In this document: positions 32,069 to 45,817 of the stretch, one piece after another
How positions within the stretch are numbered: position 1 is the stretch's first letter
Layout of the letters: every line of letters starts with the position of its first letter
Assembly: GCF_900496995.4 (NCBI RefSeq)
Contig: NC_044004.1
Span: forward strand, 124,001-188,000
DNA from: Aquila chrysaetos chrysaetos
Taxonomy: Eukaryota > Chordata > Aves > Accipitriformes > Accipitridae
Direction of reading: 5' to 3'
Length of the DNA: 64,000 nt
Translations under genes and position numbers: made by a program
Notes under the pieces: generated by a model
Seen by the model: the letters and a program-made list of their open reading frames with translations, nothing else
Databases searched by the model: none
Told to the model about the DNA's origin: nothing

Positions 32069-33801
32069 AGGGGGAGGGGGAGGGACCCCCGGGCTTTCCC
32101 CTCCCCGTATTGTTCCCTCTCGACATGACCGCTCCGGTGGGGTCCTCGCTCTCCCGGTCCCGGTCGGCTGGAGTAGGATGCTCGCCCGGGCCGGTCGCTG
32201 GCCCGTCATGCTGCAGAGGGGAGCACCGAGGCCGGGGGCGCATCCCCGGGACCCCCTTTGCAGCACTGGGGCTGAGCCGGCGGAGGGTGAAAACACGGTG
32301 TGGGGGGGGGGATACTCACACCCACGCGTGACGGGGACCGGGGCCGCGCCGGTGATGGCGGAGGCAGATTGGGGCCACCCGGCGTGGCTCGGGCGGGGAG
32401 GCGTGCGTCAGCTCCGCCGCCTCCTTACTGCCGCTCACCCCCGGCCTGGGGGGGCCGGGGAGCCCCGGGAAGGGGCTGAGCGCTGGGAACCCACTGCCCG
32501 GTCTGCTGGGGGGGCAACGGCGTGGGACTGTCGGTGGGGTCCGTGGAGTGCCGACTAGCCCGGGACTGCAGCCGCGGGGGGGGGGCGAGTCTTGACCCCC
32601 TCAAGGGCACGGGGAGCCCGTGGGCCCCGCGTTTGCCCCTGCTGTGAGCCCAGGCACGGTGCCCACCCTGGTTGCCGAGCCCCCTGCCGCTGGCCCCATG
32701 CTTTGCCCCTGCTCAGGGGCCGCTTGCCCTGTGTCCCCCCCCTCCCTTTGTCCAGTCCTGGGGTCTCCTCCCACCCTGTGCTGCCCGTGGATGCATTTTG
32801 GTGTCCCCCCGTGCATCTCTCTAGGCATCCCCAAATCCTGGGCTTTTCCCTCCCAGCTCTTTTCCAGGCTGGATCATCTCGTCTTTGGGCAGCAGCACGG
32901 TGGGGTGCGGGGGCTACGGTGAGGGTCTGCCACCCCCCTGGCCCCTGGAGAGGCTTCCTGCCCTTTCAGCTCTGCTTTTTTTTTTTATCTTATTTTCCTC
33001 CAGGGCTGATGCTGTTAATGCTTTTTTCATGAATTTCCCTGTGCTCGGCAGGCCCGGCTGCTGACAGCACTGTTTCAGGCACCTGCCTCCTACTGCCGGA
33101 TTCCTCGGGTGCTCGGTGGTGGGACCGGGTTACCGGTGGTGGGACCGGGTGCCCGGTGATGTTACCAGCCCGTGTTTGGGCTCCCACAGCCTCCCGTGGG
33201 GCAGCGGGGCTGGGTGAGCCCCAGGGAGGAGGTTTCAGCTTGAGCTTCCATCAAATTGGTCTTTGGGGTGTCAGATCCTGAACCCCTGGGTGGGAGGTGG
33301 GGGGCATGAGCCCTGTCACCCCCAGCCTGTCTCTGGTGGCTCTTCCTGCCTTAATGCAGGGACAGTGCCCACCCTGGGGCTGGGGGTGCTGGGGGGGTCA
33401 TCCCTGAGAGCCGGCAGAGCAGGAGCCCGGGCTGGCCGGCTCACGCCGCAGACTCATGGTGGAGCGGGGCAGAGGAGCTGCCCGTCCTGCTGCTGCTCCT
33501 GCCTGTGCCCATCACGCCTTGGGGTAGGGCTGGGTGCAGGCCCTGGCACGCTGCCTGCTGCTGCCCAAAGCCGGGCTCCCTGACGCCCCTGAGCTGCAGG
33601 CAGACTCCTCCCCGGCAAGTCTGTGCCGGAGCAGTGCCGGAGTCGCAGCCGTGCGTTGCCGTCGTGTCCGTGGTGCTCGGCTGGCTCTGGCACCTGGCCG
33701 GATTCAGCAGATGCCCTCCCCGGCTCTGCCTGCCCCTGCCTAACCCTGCCCGTTCCTTCCCCAGCTCCGGTGCTCGGGAGCAGCGGCAGTGGCCCTGGAG
33801 G

Positions 33802-33825
33802 ATGGCCTCCTGCCTGTGCCTTTGA
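33802..33825 (+). promoter_or_regulatory. Short upstream ORF before the C20orf27 start
   Basis: If exon 2 starts at 33765, its 5'UTR part carries ATG at 33802 with a seven-codon frame (MASCLCL) ending in TGA at 33823-33825, 34 bases before the main ATG. The context gaggATGg is moderately good, so it could lower translation of the main frame. Confidence 0.35.
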
Positions 33826-33858
33826 AGTTTTGCGCAAGGACGACTGCTGTGGGGACAC

Positions 33859-36800
33859 ATGGCTACGGCTAGCAAGGGTGAGTCCCCGGTGTCCCCCTCC
33901 TGCCTGCCTGCCCCTTGCCCCCTCCGGGGCTCCTTGCCCTGATACGGGGCCAGTCTCCAAGTTTGATGCTCCTTCCTGGCGAAAGCCCCTCTGCCCGCGG
34001 CCCTGCTGGGGGGTCCCTCTGCCCACGACCCTGGTGGGGGGGGGTCCCTCTGCCTGCAGCCAGGGATGCAAGGGCTGCCTGGAGCTGCCCTCTCCATGCC
34101 CGGGGAGCCGCTGAGCAAGTCAGAGGCTATGGGGTACTGGGGGAACATTATGGCTGTTTTTCTGCCGTGAGTTGTGAGTGAGCACCCACTGAGGGGGCTT
34201 GTGGTGGGGTGGGGGCTCCGGTGGTGTGCTGCCGGCACCACTCAGCTGCAGTCCCCCTCTAGTGATCGGCACAACCCTCGGCACCCCCCGCCCCAGGCAG
34301 GGCTTGTGCAGGAGGCAATGGGTGCCAGATGGGTGCTCCCGGCCTCTCCCAGACCCCGGCTGCCTCCCTGAAAAGCTCTGGCAGTGCCGGGCTTGGGGAG
34401 CTGGGTGCTTTGTCGGTGCCAGGAGGGGACCCCAAAAGGTCGCTGGCACGAGGCGCCCTATGGCGGCAGCACCCGGCTTTCTGCCGTGCCTGAGACAAAG
34501 ACCGAAGAGGCTCTTTGTGCTGCTGCTGGGCGTGATTTTGTCTTCCTTTGTGTGCCTGGTCACGGCTCTGGCCTCCGCGGCTCCTTCCCCACTGCCGGCG
34601 AGCGGGGCCGTGGGACGGCTCCATCCCGGGGGCTTTCCTCCCGCTGGCGGTGAAGCCTCCTTTGGCTTCCTGGCAGGACAAGGGCCAGGCGAGCGGTCTG
34701 TTGGTGGTGACGCCAAAGGACAGGCAGGTTGCCTGCTCTGGGCTGTCTTGTTCCTGGCAGCGTGGGGGATAGGGGTTGGGGGTCCCTGCTGGGGGGAACA
34801 GTGTGCTGGGGGAGCCCTGAGCCCCCCGTGCTTCCCCGCTCCCAGCCCTGCCTCCCCAGGGATGCTGGGCCCGGACACCCTTGTTTTGGGAGGGACGCAC
34901 TGACTCTGAAGCTGGCATCTGCTTCCAGGGCTTACGATTGCTGCCGACACGTGCGAGGCAGGCGTCCCCCACCGAGGGCCACCCCCCCCACCATAGGGTG
35001 TGGGTCGGACCCCCAAACCCACCCCCTGGGTGCCTGGGGAGCGTGGCACCAGGCCGGCTGCCGGCACACCGACCGTGCGGGGTCCGGCAGGTCCCGGTGA
35101 CCCTCCTGCCGTGACTGCGGCGGGACTCAGGGAGTCGAGATAAAACACACCAGCTCCAGGTGATTTTTCTGCCCAGCCCCTGCCTGATGGAGCCTCTGCC
35201 TGTACCTCTGCCTCTACTTCCCCTCGCTGCCGGGTGCGTGCAGGACTCACAACTGCATTTTGCCCCTAATGAGATTTCCGTGCTGGCTGACTCACGGCAG
35301 GTCCTGCGTGAGTGGGTGCCCCTGCCCCTTCCACCCTGCCCCACGCGCCCGGGGCTGTCGAGGTGCCACTGTCACCCGTCCAGGCTCTGCCAGGGGCTGT
35401 CCCCTCCTGCCAGGGCGAGGGCAGTCCCTGTCAGCCCCTCCTGAGCCGGGACAGGGGCACCGTGCGGTGCAGCCTCTCAAGGTCACTGGGGTGCGTGCCG
35501 GCGGGTGACCTGGTTCCTGGGACAGCCAGTTCCTGGGACAGCTGCCCGCGGTGCCCGGCTGCCATCTTCGCCTTCCTCAGACCTCCCTCTCTCCAGAGGG
35601 TCTTCAGACACACCGTGTCAGGGGGCTAGCTGAGCGCCGTGGCTGCCCGGCCAATGATGGCTAAGTGGCCTCTGGACACGCTCGTCCCCGGGGGCCGCTT
35701 GGCTTCCCGGGCTCCGTGCCGGGCATCGGCTGTGCTGCCTCCAAGTGCCGTGTGACGGAGACGCATATTTGGGATTTTCCCTGCCGGTCTCCTGGCAGGC
35801 ATCAGAGCTCAGCTCCTCCGAGCCCGGAGCTGGCATCAGGATTCCTGATGGCAACCACGGGCTGAGACCTTGCCCGTCACCGCAGCTTCTGGCTGGTGCG
35901 TGGGTTCCATGCAGGTCCCAGGGCTCGTCCTGCCCTATGGCACCCAGAGGATGGCACCCATAAGGGCTCTGCGGGGCAGAGGGTTGCTGTGCCCTGTCAC
36001 GGTGGGCCGGGGGCTGCCTGCGTTTCGGCAGGGAGGGTCCCATCTGCGTCCCCTTCCCCACCGCAGCCACGTGCAGCTGCATCGCTCTGCAAGCGGCTGA
36101 GTCTCTTGTTTTCCCCTGCGTGCGGGGAAGGGATTTCTGCCGAGCTGTTCCGGCTGAACAATGCTGAGTTATTAAATCTCCGGCGTTTCCAGCCTGCCGA
36201 GGCACAAAGAGCCTTTTCTTTAAGGAGGCGGCAATCTGCTCCCAGCCGCTGCCAGATGGATGCAATCGGCGGCCGGACTGGGGGGTTTCTTGGGGTATAC
36301 TGGGGAGGAGGAGGAAGAGGAGAGAGTGTTTTTTCTTGGAAGCTCACAGAGAGCCTATTGCAAAGGTGCAAGTGAAAGGGCTGCAGTGAAAGCTCCTGCC
36401 CGCTGTGGGGACCTCGGTGTCCCCAGGCAGGTGCCTGTCCTCACAGAGCAGGTGCATTTTTGGGTTTCCCCAGGGCACCGTGGGGTTTGCTCCCCAACAT
36501 ACTGGCCAGCTTTGCAGCCTTGGAGAGCCCTGCCCAACACCCTGGGATGTGTGGGAGCCCTTCCCGAGGGAAGCTGTCCTTCCTTCCTGTCCTTGTCCCA
36601 CCTGTGTCCCCTTCCCGGCACAGCACGTGTCTCTGCTCATCACGTTCCTCTGCGCCGAGAAAATCACAGGAGTGAGCAAATGCTCCTGAGCCCAGGGGAC
36701 AGACGGGACCCTCACAGCCTCTGGACATCGGCTGGCAGCAGGTCCATGTGCTCCCCCCTGCTCGGAGGGTGAGCTCTCTGTGGCTGCTGGTCACCGGTGT

Positions 36801-39800
36801 CCGTGTGCCACCTCCCTAGCCTGTGGCATGGGGCATTTCTGAAATGGGAGAGCGGGGACACTGGGGAAGCCCCTCCGTGTCTGATGATGCTCCAGCCTCG
36901 GTCTGTCCCCAGGGGCTGCGGGGGGACGCGGAGCTGGGGACTGGGGATGGAGTGGATGCATCCCAGGCGGGCAGGGAGTGATGCCTGGGCTCTGTCCTCT
37001 CCTTCCTATGCAGGCAGCAAGGTGAAGGGCGGGGGCGTGCGCTTCGCCCCCAGCCAGCTCGCCGAGGGGGCCCATGGCCACGTGCACTTCGACGAGAAGC
37101 TCCACGACTCGGCGGTGATGGTGACGCAGGAGAAGGACGGCAGCTTCCTCGTCAAGGTGGGAGCTGTGACCTGGGGGATGGCGGTGGGGGGGGGGGGGTC
37201 CCAGTGCCACCTTGGCCTGTCCCTTCACGCGGCAGCGGGGCTGGGTCCATCCTGGGGGCCCTGTGGGGTGGGTCTACCCCCCAGTGCTGCCCATTGTAGC
37301 CGTCTGAACTGTGGGGCTCCTGGGACCTGTGGCTTCTGCTGCCTGCAGCTCTGTCTGCTGCGGGGAGGTTTCCAACGCTGCACCTCTGGACATTGCTCCG
37401 TCTCTGTTACAGTTCTCAGATTTGGGGGTGTTTCTGGCCCTGTTAGCTCCCTGGTGTACCTGGGGGGGGGCCTGGGAGCACCCTGAGAACCCAGGTCCTT
37501 CCCCACGGGGGGCTGTGATACTCCTGAGGGCACAGGTATAAACGTGGGTGCTTTGCTCCGTATTCACCCATTTAGCACCCGATTCCTGTGGCTGCATCCA
37601 GCCTCTGGCAGCGACGGGGGCAGGTTCGGGGCTGGATGGGGACGGCCCCCGGCCTGTGTTGCTGCTGCCCGATCTGGGCAGTGTTTGTGGGGTTGTCAGA
37701 CCAGATCTGACAGGCTGGGGGTGGGATGCAGACCCCCTCTGGAAATCAGGGTCTGGTGGCGTCACGAGCAGCGGAGCCCAGTCCTGGCAGGGTGGGCTGG
37801 GGGACCCTGCTGTGCCCTGGACGTTGGCGTTGGGGGGGGACACGGGACGGACATGGCACTGTCTCCTCTGCCCCTGTTTGGGGGGGACGGGGCTGAGCTG
37901 GGTCTCGCCCTGTGTGCCAGCGGTGCTGTGGCTTCTCGCTTCCCTCCGGCCACGTGGCTGTGGCCGTGGGTGGGTGTTAGCGTGGGTTCAGGTTTGACAG
38001 TGGCTCCCAAACCATGCCGGGGGCCAGTCATGGCAGTGGGGACAGCAAGCCATCTTTAATGACACCTTGTATTTCATCCTGGCAGGTTTGCAGACCTGAG
38101 CGCTCGCTACCTGCCCCGTCCCACAGCTCCTCACCCCGCACAGCAGGGCTGAGTGCCGGGAGCGGAGGCTTTGGTGCTGGCACGCCGTGGGCTTTGGTGG
38201 CAGCGGGGTCTGGGTGTGAGGTGGGCACCTTGGCAGCGACTTGGAGGTGCAGGTCACCAGTCCTCTGCCCAGAGCCGCTTTCCTGTGGCCGCTTTCACCT
38301 GGCGTGAAGCCGGCCCCTCCGTCCCAGCCTCTCCTTTGGAGGCCTTTTTCTCCCAAGAAATAAACCCCTCGGAGAGCGTTGGGGTTGCTCCAGCATTGCG
38401 TGCGGCAGAGCAATCTGAAACTCCCTTTCAGCTCTGAGTCAGTTATTTGTATCGGGCGGATGATGGGTTATTGCCCTAAAAATGGCAGTGAATTGCTTAG
38501 CAATTGCCAATCTGTAGGTGGTTGTTATTATTTTTTCCCACCCGTGCCGTGCAGCGTGCCGTGGGCGCACCGGCACTGCACGTGCCTCTCCGGGGAAGGG
38601 GGGCAGCTGCCTGCTGCCCTCAGTGCTGCCAGCCCCGACGGCAGAGCAGGACCGGCCCGGCGCTGGCAGCCACCGTGCCCAGCTCAGCATGCTGGGGCCG
38701 CATTTAACCACGCAGCTCTTCCTTCTGAGCAGGTTTGGGGCGCACCCTACAACCCGCTATGTGTCTTGGAGGCAGGAGACCACCCTCATCCTCTCCCCTA
38801 TGGAGAAAACGCTCTTTAGGGCTGGTCACCAAATGCCTTTCTATGTCCTTAAATCCCTGAAGCTGCACGTCGATGTTTCTGTTGGTTTCTGCGTTGCAGT
38901 GATGCTTCGGAGCTGCTCGTAGCCAGGAATGTGCAAGCATATGGTGTGCATTTTATATCTCTGTGTGTGTGTATTAATATGTATTTATGTGGCGGTTGAG
39001 GTGCAGCTTGGAGCAGGCTGTACATGTCTGCCTGGAAGGTGGAGAGTGCCTGGCTGAGTTGTGCCCACAGCAGGGCTTGCCCGCTGCTGCTGGCAGGGTT
39101 TGCGGCAGTCGGTGAGCAATGGGTACCCTGTGTCCCTGGGAAGGGATTGCCCCCTTGGCCGGGTTGGATCCTGGCTGTGCTCCGGGCTCTGCTGCAAGGA
39201 GGGTTTGCAGGCGCGTCTGGAGCTTTGCAGCAGGCGGGGAGCCCACCGCTCCCTTCCCAGAATGGGTTTTTCTGAGTGCAATGGAGACGGAGCCCGCTCT
39301 GGAGGCAGCCGGCTCTGAAAGTGCTCTGGTTTTCATCGTGGCAGTGGATAAATGACATTTGAAGGCGTGCTCTTGGAAACGTCTTGGCTTTTAGAGACAA
39401 GAAACGGCAGCCGAACACGTTTGGCTTACGCTGGGAAAATTGGTCGCTGCTCCCATGACACCAAAGGGTGGTTGTTCCCAAGGCTTTGCTCAGATCTGGT
39501 TATTTTTGCTGCTTGCTTTGTGCTGCCAAAATAGACGTGTTTGTTACATTTTTCCCAATTGTTTAGGAAATAGCCCCTCCAGCTGCTGCCCCCCACCTTC
39601 CCGTGGGCTTTTGGGTGCCTGGTGCCTGGTGTGTCCCTGTCCCCAGGGTGGGCTGCGGAGGAGGACGGGATGAGACAGGATGATAGCAGCGTGGGACCAC
39701 CTCCCATGCGACTCGGTGCCTGCCCGAGGCATGGTGTGACCCCCACCGTGTCCCCCCCTTCCTCCTTGCAGGTGGGATTCCTGAAGATCCTCCACAAGTA

Positions 39801-42800
39801 CGAGATCACGTTCCTCCTGCCCCCGGTGCAGAGGCTGGGGAAGGATGTCTGTGCCGTTCCCCTCCCCAATATCAACCTCCGAGTCATCGGCATCACCTCC
39901 TTGCCAGAAGGTAAGGTCCCCCCTTTGTCCCCCCTTTGTCCCCCCTTTGTCCCCGCTTTGTCCCCACGGCAGCTGCTGCGCCGGCTCCTGGATCCTGCCC
40001 TTGCTTCAACGCAGCCGGCGAGGGGTGAGCAGCAACGGGGGCACTGCCTGGGCCGGGGGGGGGCTGCCAGACCCAGACGTACCCCTGTAGTGCCCGTGGG
40101 GGTGGCAGGGGTGTCTGCCTCATGCTGGAGCCCCGTGGGGAGCACGAACCAAGCGCTCCCGTGGGGCAGGAGGCAGCCGGCAGCCCCCTGGTCCTGGGTG
40201 TACCCGTGGCTGTCCGGATTGAGCCCTCGCCAGGCGTGGGGGATGATCCCTCTCGCTTGGGGAGCCCAGAGGCCCCCCCTGGGAGCCTGTGGGGCGGCTT
40301 CTATTGCCGTGGGGTTTCCTGCCTTGTGGGAACTCGGTGGGTGAGCGTCCTCCAAAGCATTTCCCAAACCCCGAGCCTCGTCCTTCCCCTGAGCACGGTG
40401 GGGGGGTGGCAGGCTGATCAGGCTGTCCCTGACCTGTATGGCTTTGGGGACAAGTTCCACTGCAGCTGCTAGCATTGAGGGTGGCATTTGGTCCTGGCTC
40501 TGCCCAGGGTGGTTGTGCCTCTGCCGGGGCGGCATCCCAGCGCCCATCCCTGCAGCACTGCACTGGAGAGCTTTACCCCATGGAGAAGGAATCCGTGTTT
40601 CCACTGTGCCTCCCGGGAGACGCCCGACCCCGACCTGCGTGCTTGAAGAGCGGCTTTTGTGGCATTTTAATCCAGAAACCTGCTGAACAAAGTCCAGACG
40701 TGCTGGTATTTTTAGCACTTGCTCTGTCTGCTCTTTGCCTGCACCGAGGGTCTGCCTAAAGAACAGGCTGGAGCCAAGGGGGGGTCGTCTCTCTGTCTGT
40801 CTCCAGGCTTCTTGCTAATTCTCTTGTTGTAGAGGAAAGGAGAATAATGTCCTGAAACGTAAGCGCTTGGCACGGGTCTGCGCGGAGGAGATACCTGGGC
40901 TTTGCTTTGTGCCGTGTCTGCGGCAGCTCAGCGCCGTCTGAGTCCACGCCAGGGGCCGGGCACGTGGCAGCCCCCCGGGATCCCAGCTGCAGGGCTGGGG
41001 GTCCTGCTGGCTGCTCTGCCCCATCCTTCCGCATCCCCTTCCTGGCTCCCCCAGCCCTCAGTCCTGCTCGGTCTGCCCCATCCCCTCCGGCAGTGCAGGT
41101 TCGGCCGCAGCAGACACCCGGCACCGTGGCTGTTGCTCCGTCCCCTGCAGAACTGCATCTCTCCATAACTTACCGTCTGCAGTTGGGCAGTTAAATACTC
41201 TTTTATCCCAAATGTGCATCAATCAGCTGCTGTTTCTTGTGGGTTCAGATCAGTCTGGGAGGTGGGAGGTGAAGAGTGGCCATGGGTTTGTGGAGCAGGG
41301 CCCACAGGCTGGTGGGAACGGGGACAAGGACAGAGAGAGGGTTTGCTCCAAGATGCACCAGGCTCAGGCACCAGCCCGGCTCTGGTCTGGGGTCAGTTTG
41401 CTGCTGGCACGTCCATGGGGAAAGGGAACAGGGCTGTGCACGGTGGCCCCGGCGCAGCGGCTGAGACAGCTGAGCGTCACCCTGGGCTCCGTGACAGCCG
41501 TCCTGGGGACACGGGAACTGCTCTGAGGACACAGCGGGCTGCAAAGCGCCTTGGGGCACCTCGGCTGGTCCTGTGCCAGCTGCTGTGGTTGACAAGCAGC
41601 CGGTGGATGCTCTTTCCCGCATCCCCGTCCCCTCCGGCTCCCTGGGGCTGCAGTTTGCCACCTCTCCCCATGCCGCCTCCCGGCAGCCGAGGGTCGGGAA
41701 GCGGGGCTGTGGCTGGCAGGGACGAGCTTTGGCTCTGGCCCAGCAAAGCACTTAAGCTTTGTTTGCTTAAAGCTTCCCACCTCGGGCTGGCACACCCGGC
41801 TTGGGCTCAGGGCCAGGGCTCCCAAGGGTTTGGGGAAAGGAGCCCTTCGGGGACTGCAAGCAGCTCTGGTGGGACCCGGAGGAGTCCTGTGCCTCGCAGC
41901 GGTTCAGTGGCATCTGTCCCTGAGGTCCTCGGGGTCCTGGTGACAGCCGGGGCTCCCCTCGAGGCTCTGCTTCCCACGTCCTCGGCTGCAGGTGGGGATG
42001 GAGCTTGCCAGATTTGTCCAGCCATCAGCCAAATCCAGTCCCTGTGCTGCCGGCGGTCCTGAGGCCGCTCAGCCTGGGCAGAACGTGGTGCCTGGCTCTC
42101 GGCTGCGGTGACAGCCACGGCGGGGCTGGCGAGCAGGGCTGTGATCTGGCACGGACACAGAGACAAAGAGGCCCCGGGTGAGCATGGGCTGGAGACAAGG
42201 GGGCTCCCGGAGTTGGGAAGAAAGAGGTTTTGCCACCACTTCTCCCTCCTGCCTCCAGGTACAACCTTTCATCCCCATTTAAGGTGGAAGCTGCCTGATC
42301 CAAGCAGAGAAAGCGCTTCCCTACTCTGAGCTCCCCCTCCGGCTCCTGTGCTGGGCTGGGGACTCAGAGGAACAGGCAGGGAAAATTCCTTGTGCCCATA
42401 GGTGTTTTGCTCTCCTCTGTCCCACTGCGCTTCCCATGCAGGGCTGGTGTTTCCGAGCTCTGGGGCTGAGCTCATGGAGCCGACTGCTGCGTGTGCTCTG
42501 GAGCCTGGGGGATGCTCAGCGCGTTTTTATTTCTCTTTTTGTGCCGTTGCAGCATCGCCCTGTGCCAGCCATGTCAGGGTGCCTCCCTGTGAGCTCTGCG
42601 GGGGCTGCCCAGCCGCGTGCTCACAGCTTGCTTGTGCCCCCCGCACCAGGGTTTGACTAATGCCTTTCTGCAGCTGGTTTAATTTTCTGCCTCTTCTTTT
42701 ATTTTTACATTGTGCTTTTTTTCCTCTGGATCAAAAACAACTGCCTCCTTCGGCCCTGCCAGCTCTGTCCCTGTGCTGGCAGGGCACGTGGCCGGGGGCC

Positions 42801-44599
42801 AGCCTTTGCCCCATCCAAGCTGGGGGCTGCAAGGGGTGTTTCCATGTTCCCTCTGCTCTGCAAGGAGGAAGACATAGCAATTTTGGCACAGGTGTTCCCG
42901 GCTGTGGTGGGACCCCCTCTCCCCCAGCTGCAACTGGGGGTGCAGAGCGGCTGTCTGCTGGTGTCCTGCTCTGCTGCTCCTTCTCTGTGGGGCTCTGCAA
43001 AGCCCCTGGGGCAGGGTGATGGGGACAAGTGGGTCTCAGAGGTGCCATCGGCTCAGGGTGCTGGGGGATGCTCAGCACCGTCACAGCAGTGCCCCGAGCC
43101 TGGCGCTGGGAAGAGCAGCTTCCCCCGACACCTCGCCTGCATCTCTGCGGAGCTTTTTGCTTTTCACCAAGGCTCAGCATCCTTGTCTCTGCCTCACGGG
43201 CGGGGAAACCGAGGCACGGGGTGGGGAGGGAGCCCAGCAAGATTTGTGCTGTGTTGCTCAGCACTTCGGTGGTGGGCATGGGACTAAATCAGCCGTGCCC
43301 CAGGCTCTGCTGCCTCTGGGTGCCTGCGGTGAGGAGGGATTTCGGGATGGGGTAGGAAAGGTGCAGGCAGCTCTTGCAGCCGGAGCCCAGCTCCCAGGGT
43401 GTCTCTGTCCCCAGGCTACAGCGTGAAGTGCGAGTACACGGCGCACAAGGAGGGGGTCCTGAAGGAAGAGATGGTCCTGGCCAGCGAGGCCGGCGAAGGC
43501 GCCTGCATCAAGGTGGTGGTCCAAGCCCGTGTCATGGGTAAGGGTCTGGCAGCACCGGTGGGCAGCGGTGCGGGGACCTGGCGCGGTTCTTTGGGTTTCG
43601 GAGCAGCGATTCCTCCCCGGCACAGCCGGTAACGGGGAGCGCTGGCAGGTCTGGCTGGAGACCCCCTGCTTTCTGCTGTGCCTGTGTCTGGGGAGCCAGG
43701 GATGCTCCCTGCATCCCCAACCCATCTCCTTCCACCTTGCCCGGTTCCACCGCTGTAGGCTTTCCCCACCTGGTGGACGTTTCTGGGAAATTGTCTAAAC
43801 CAGCCGACTTCCACCCCAAAAATCCCCAGCCTGGGGGATGAAGCTGTGGGACCTCCCCAGTGAAGGGGTACATGGAGTGGGGCTGCAGCGAGTGGGTTGG
43901 GGGGCACCCGCTCGCCCCCCCTCCTCATCCCCAGCCCAGCCGGGGGGCTGTGCCCAAGCCCACTGGGGTCCCCCTCTCCTCCAGCTGCAGCTGCTTGTCT
44001 TTATTCTTTTTCCTCCCCCACCTTGCTGCCTAATTTGGGTTTGTTAATTAGAGCAGCATTTTGTAGCTCGGCTTCCTCTGCTTTGTGTGACGTGCGACTG
44101 CTTTCACCAGCATCTTCCACGCAGCTGGTCCCGGGGTCCCTGGGCCTGGCAGGGCTGGCAGTTCGCTCCCCAGTACCCCCCTGCTATATCTCACTGTGTC
44201 CTCACCCCACGTCCCAGCCTGGCCCCCAGCACCCCCGGCACTGCAGCGCCCGAGCCTTGGCTCGCTGGGGGCTGAGCACCGTCCCGGTGCAGCATCCCTG
44301 CATCTCCCAGTCCCCTGGGTGCCAGCGTCCCTTGCGTGGGGACCGCGGGAGGGAGGATAAGCACCTGCGAGCCTGAAAACTCCCCAAAAGGGCTTTCAAA
44401 AAGCTGAAACGAGCCCCCCCACCCCCAGCCAGGCTGAGGCCATATGTGGCTGCCCCCCGGCTCTGTCCCCATCCCCACTGTCCCCTCCTGTCCCACAGAC
44501 CGGCACCACGGCACGCCGATGCTCCTGGACGGGGTGCGCTGCATCGGCGCGGAGCTGGAGTACGACTCGGAGCAGAGCGACTGGCATGGCTTCGACTAG
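33859..44599 (+). CDS. UPF0687 protein, orthologue of human C20orf27
   Basis: Five coding exons join in phase: 33859-33877, 37014-37156, 39772-39910, 43415-43537 and 44499-44599. They give 174 aa, equal to the human protein. Blocks shared with human are HVHFDEKLHDS, VMVTQE, SFLVKVGFLKILH, YEITF.LPPV, EGYSVKCEY.AHKEGVLKEE, VQARVM.RHHGTPMLLDGVR and the end DWHGFD. There is no signal peptide or membrane segment, and it is predicted to be a soluble beta-rich protein. Its biochemical role is unknown to me. Intron 1 (1.8 kb) and introns 2-4 (2.6-3.5 kb) are the longest in the window apart from HSPA12B intron 1. It is convergent with HSPA12B on its right. Confidence 0.95.
39917..39965 (+). repeat. 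CCCCCTTTGTC short tandem repeat after exon 3 of C20orf27
   Basis: Four to five near-exact 11-base copies (CCCCCCTTTGT) begin seven bases after the exon 3 donor. Confidence 0.85.
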
Positions 44600-45400
44600 C
44601 CCCCCCCCCCGCCCCTCCCGCCGCCTGCGTGGCTCCTGAGGACGAAGCTCAAATTTAAAAAAGAAAAAAACAAACCCCAAACTCCCTCACCCCATGTCAG
44701 CAGGTCCTGGGGGCTGCAGCTCCGTGGACACCATGGAGCTGGGGGGCAAGCTGCTGCTTCCCCAGCTGCGGCCACCACTGCTGCCGTGCACGCAGCATGC
44801 CCACCCTCCCTGCTGTAGGGCCGGGGGGGGTCCCTGAAGCGCAGGAGGGACTCCCCAAATGCTGGAGCATCTCTTGCTGGAGCCTTAGGGAGGGATCCTG
44901 CTTGATGCCTCCAGCTGCTCTTGCTGCTTTCCCCTTGCTTTTATCCCCAGGAGAGGGGACGGTCAGGGGGTGACGGAGCCTCAGCTGAGCCCCCCCCCCG
45001 GGGTGGAATTTTGCCTCTTGGGGTGTGGAGCTGAGATGGGCCAAGGCAGGATCTGGCAGCAGGAGGGAAGCTGGGTCCCCGGCAGCTCTGGGGCTGGTGC
45101 CTGTGTCCCTGTGGCAGAGCCCGTCCCTGTCCTCACGTCGCAGCCATTGCCTTGGTCTCCTTCCATTTTGCTTTTTTCTCTCCTCTCCTCTTTTTTTTTT
45201 TTTTTTTTTTCCCCGGTAAGACCCATGGTACAAGGACCAGGAGAAGTGGCTCAGTTTTGAAACCAACAGGAGGCTTTATGTGCCTATATATATATATATA
45301 AATATATAGATATATATATACACATCTATGTGTATGTGTGGGGGTTTTTTAAGTACAAAAATCTATAGAGGTAAATAATAAACTTCAGCTGAGAAGGGGC
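44600..45400 (+). other. C20orf27 3'UTR with T20 and AT tracts
   Basis: Runs from the stop codon to the AATAAA at 45377-45382. It includes a 20-base T run at 45191-45210 and an alternating AT tract at 45285-45325. The AATAAA is the first canonical signal after the stop. Confidence 0.6.
45377..45382 (+). terminator. Polyadenylation signal AATAAA of C20orf27
   Basis: AATAAA about 780 bases after the stop codon, on the convergent boundary with HSPA12B. Confidence 0.65.
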
Positions 45401-45525
45401 TGGAGCTCAGTTTGCCTCCATTGAACCCCCCCAGGAGCATTGGAACTGGTGGCTGCAACCTGACTAAAACCCCCAGAGGAGAGTGGGGGACAGGGGACAC
45501 CCCCAGGGCTGGGGTGTCACATCCA

Positions 45526-45531
45526 TTTATT
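45526..45531 (-). terminator. HSPA12B: Polyadenylation signal AATAAA of HSPA12B
   Basis: TTTATT on the plus strand is AATAAA on the minus strand, about 810 bases past the HSPA12B stop. It leaves only about 145 bases between the two opposing signals. Confidence 0.55.
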
Positions 45532-45817
45532 TGTGCACCCCAGAGTGTGAGTGGCTGCATGAGCCCATCCCTGCGTGGGGCTGGGTGTTGGAGGGGTGGA
45601 CACAGATCATCCCGAGTGGCCCTAAATAGAGTGAGGGGCTTCATGCTGCAAATTGCCCCGGGGTTCCAGTTAAAAGGGGGGGCTGGGAGAGGGTGAATGT
45701 GCGCCAGTACTACTGGCACTGTCCCCCTCCTCCTGTGCCGCTGTCCCTGTCCTCACTGGGCTGTGCTGGCCCCATCAAGCTCTGCCACTTGGGGGGTGGC
45801 AGCTGTGAGGGCAACAT

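Noticed and set aside
31226-32296. 356-residue minus-strand frame across the C20orf27 promoter
   Set aside because: Includes translation of the GGGGAC repeat (RPRPRP) and CpG-island sequence; there is no domain, and the promoter interpretation is better supported.
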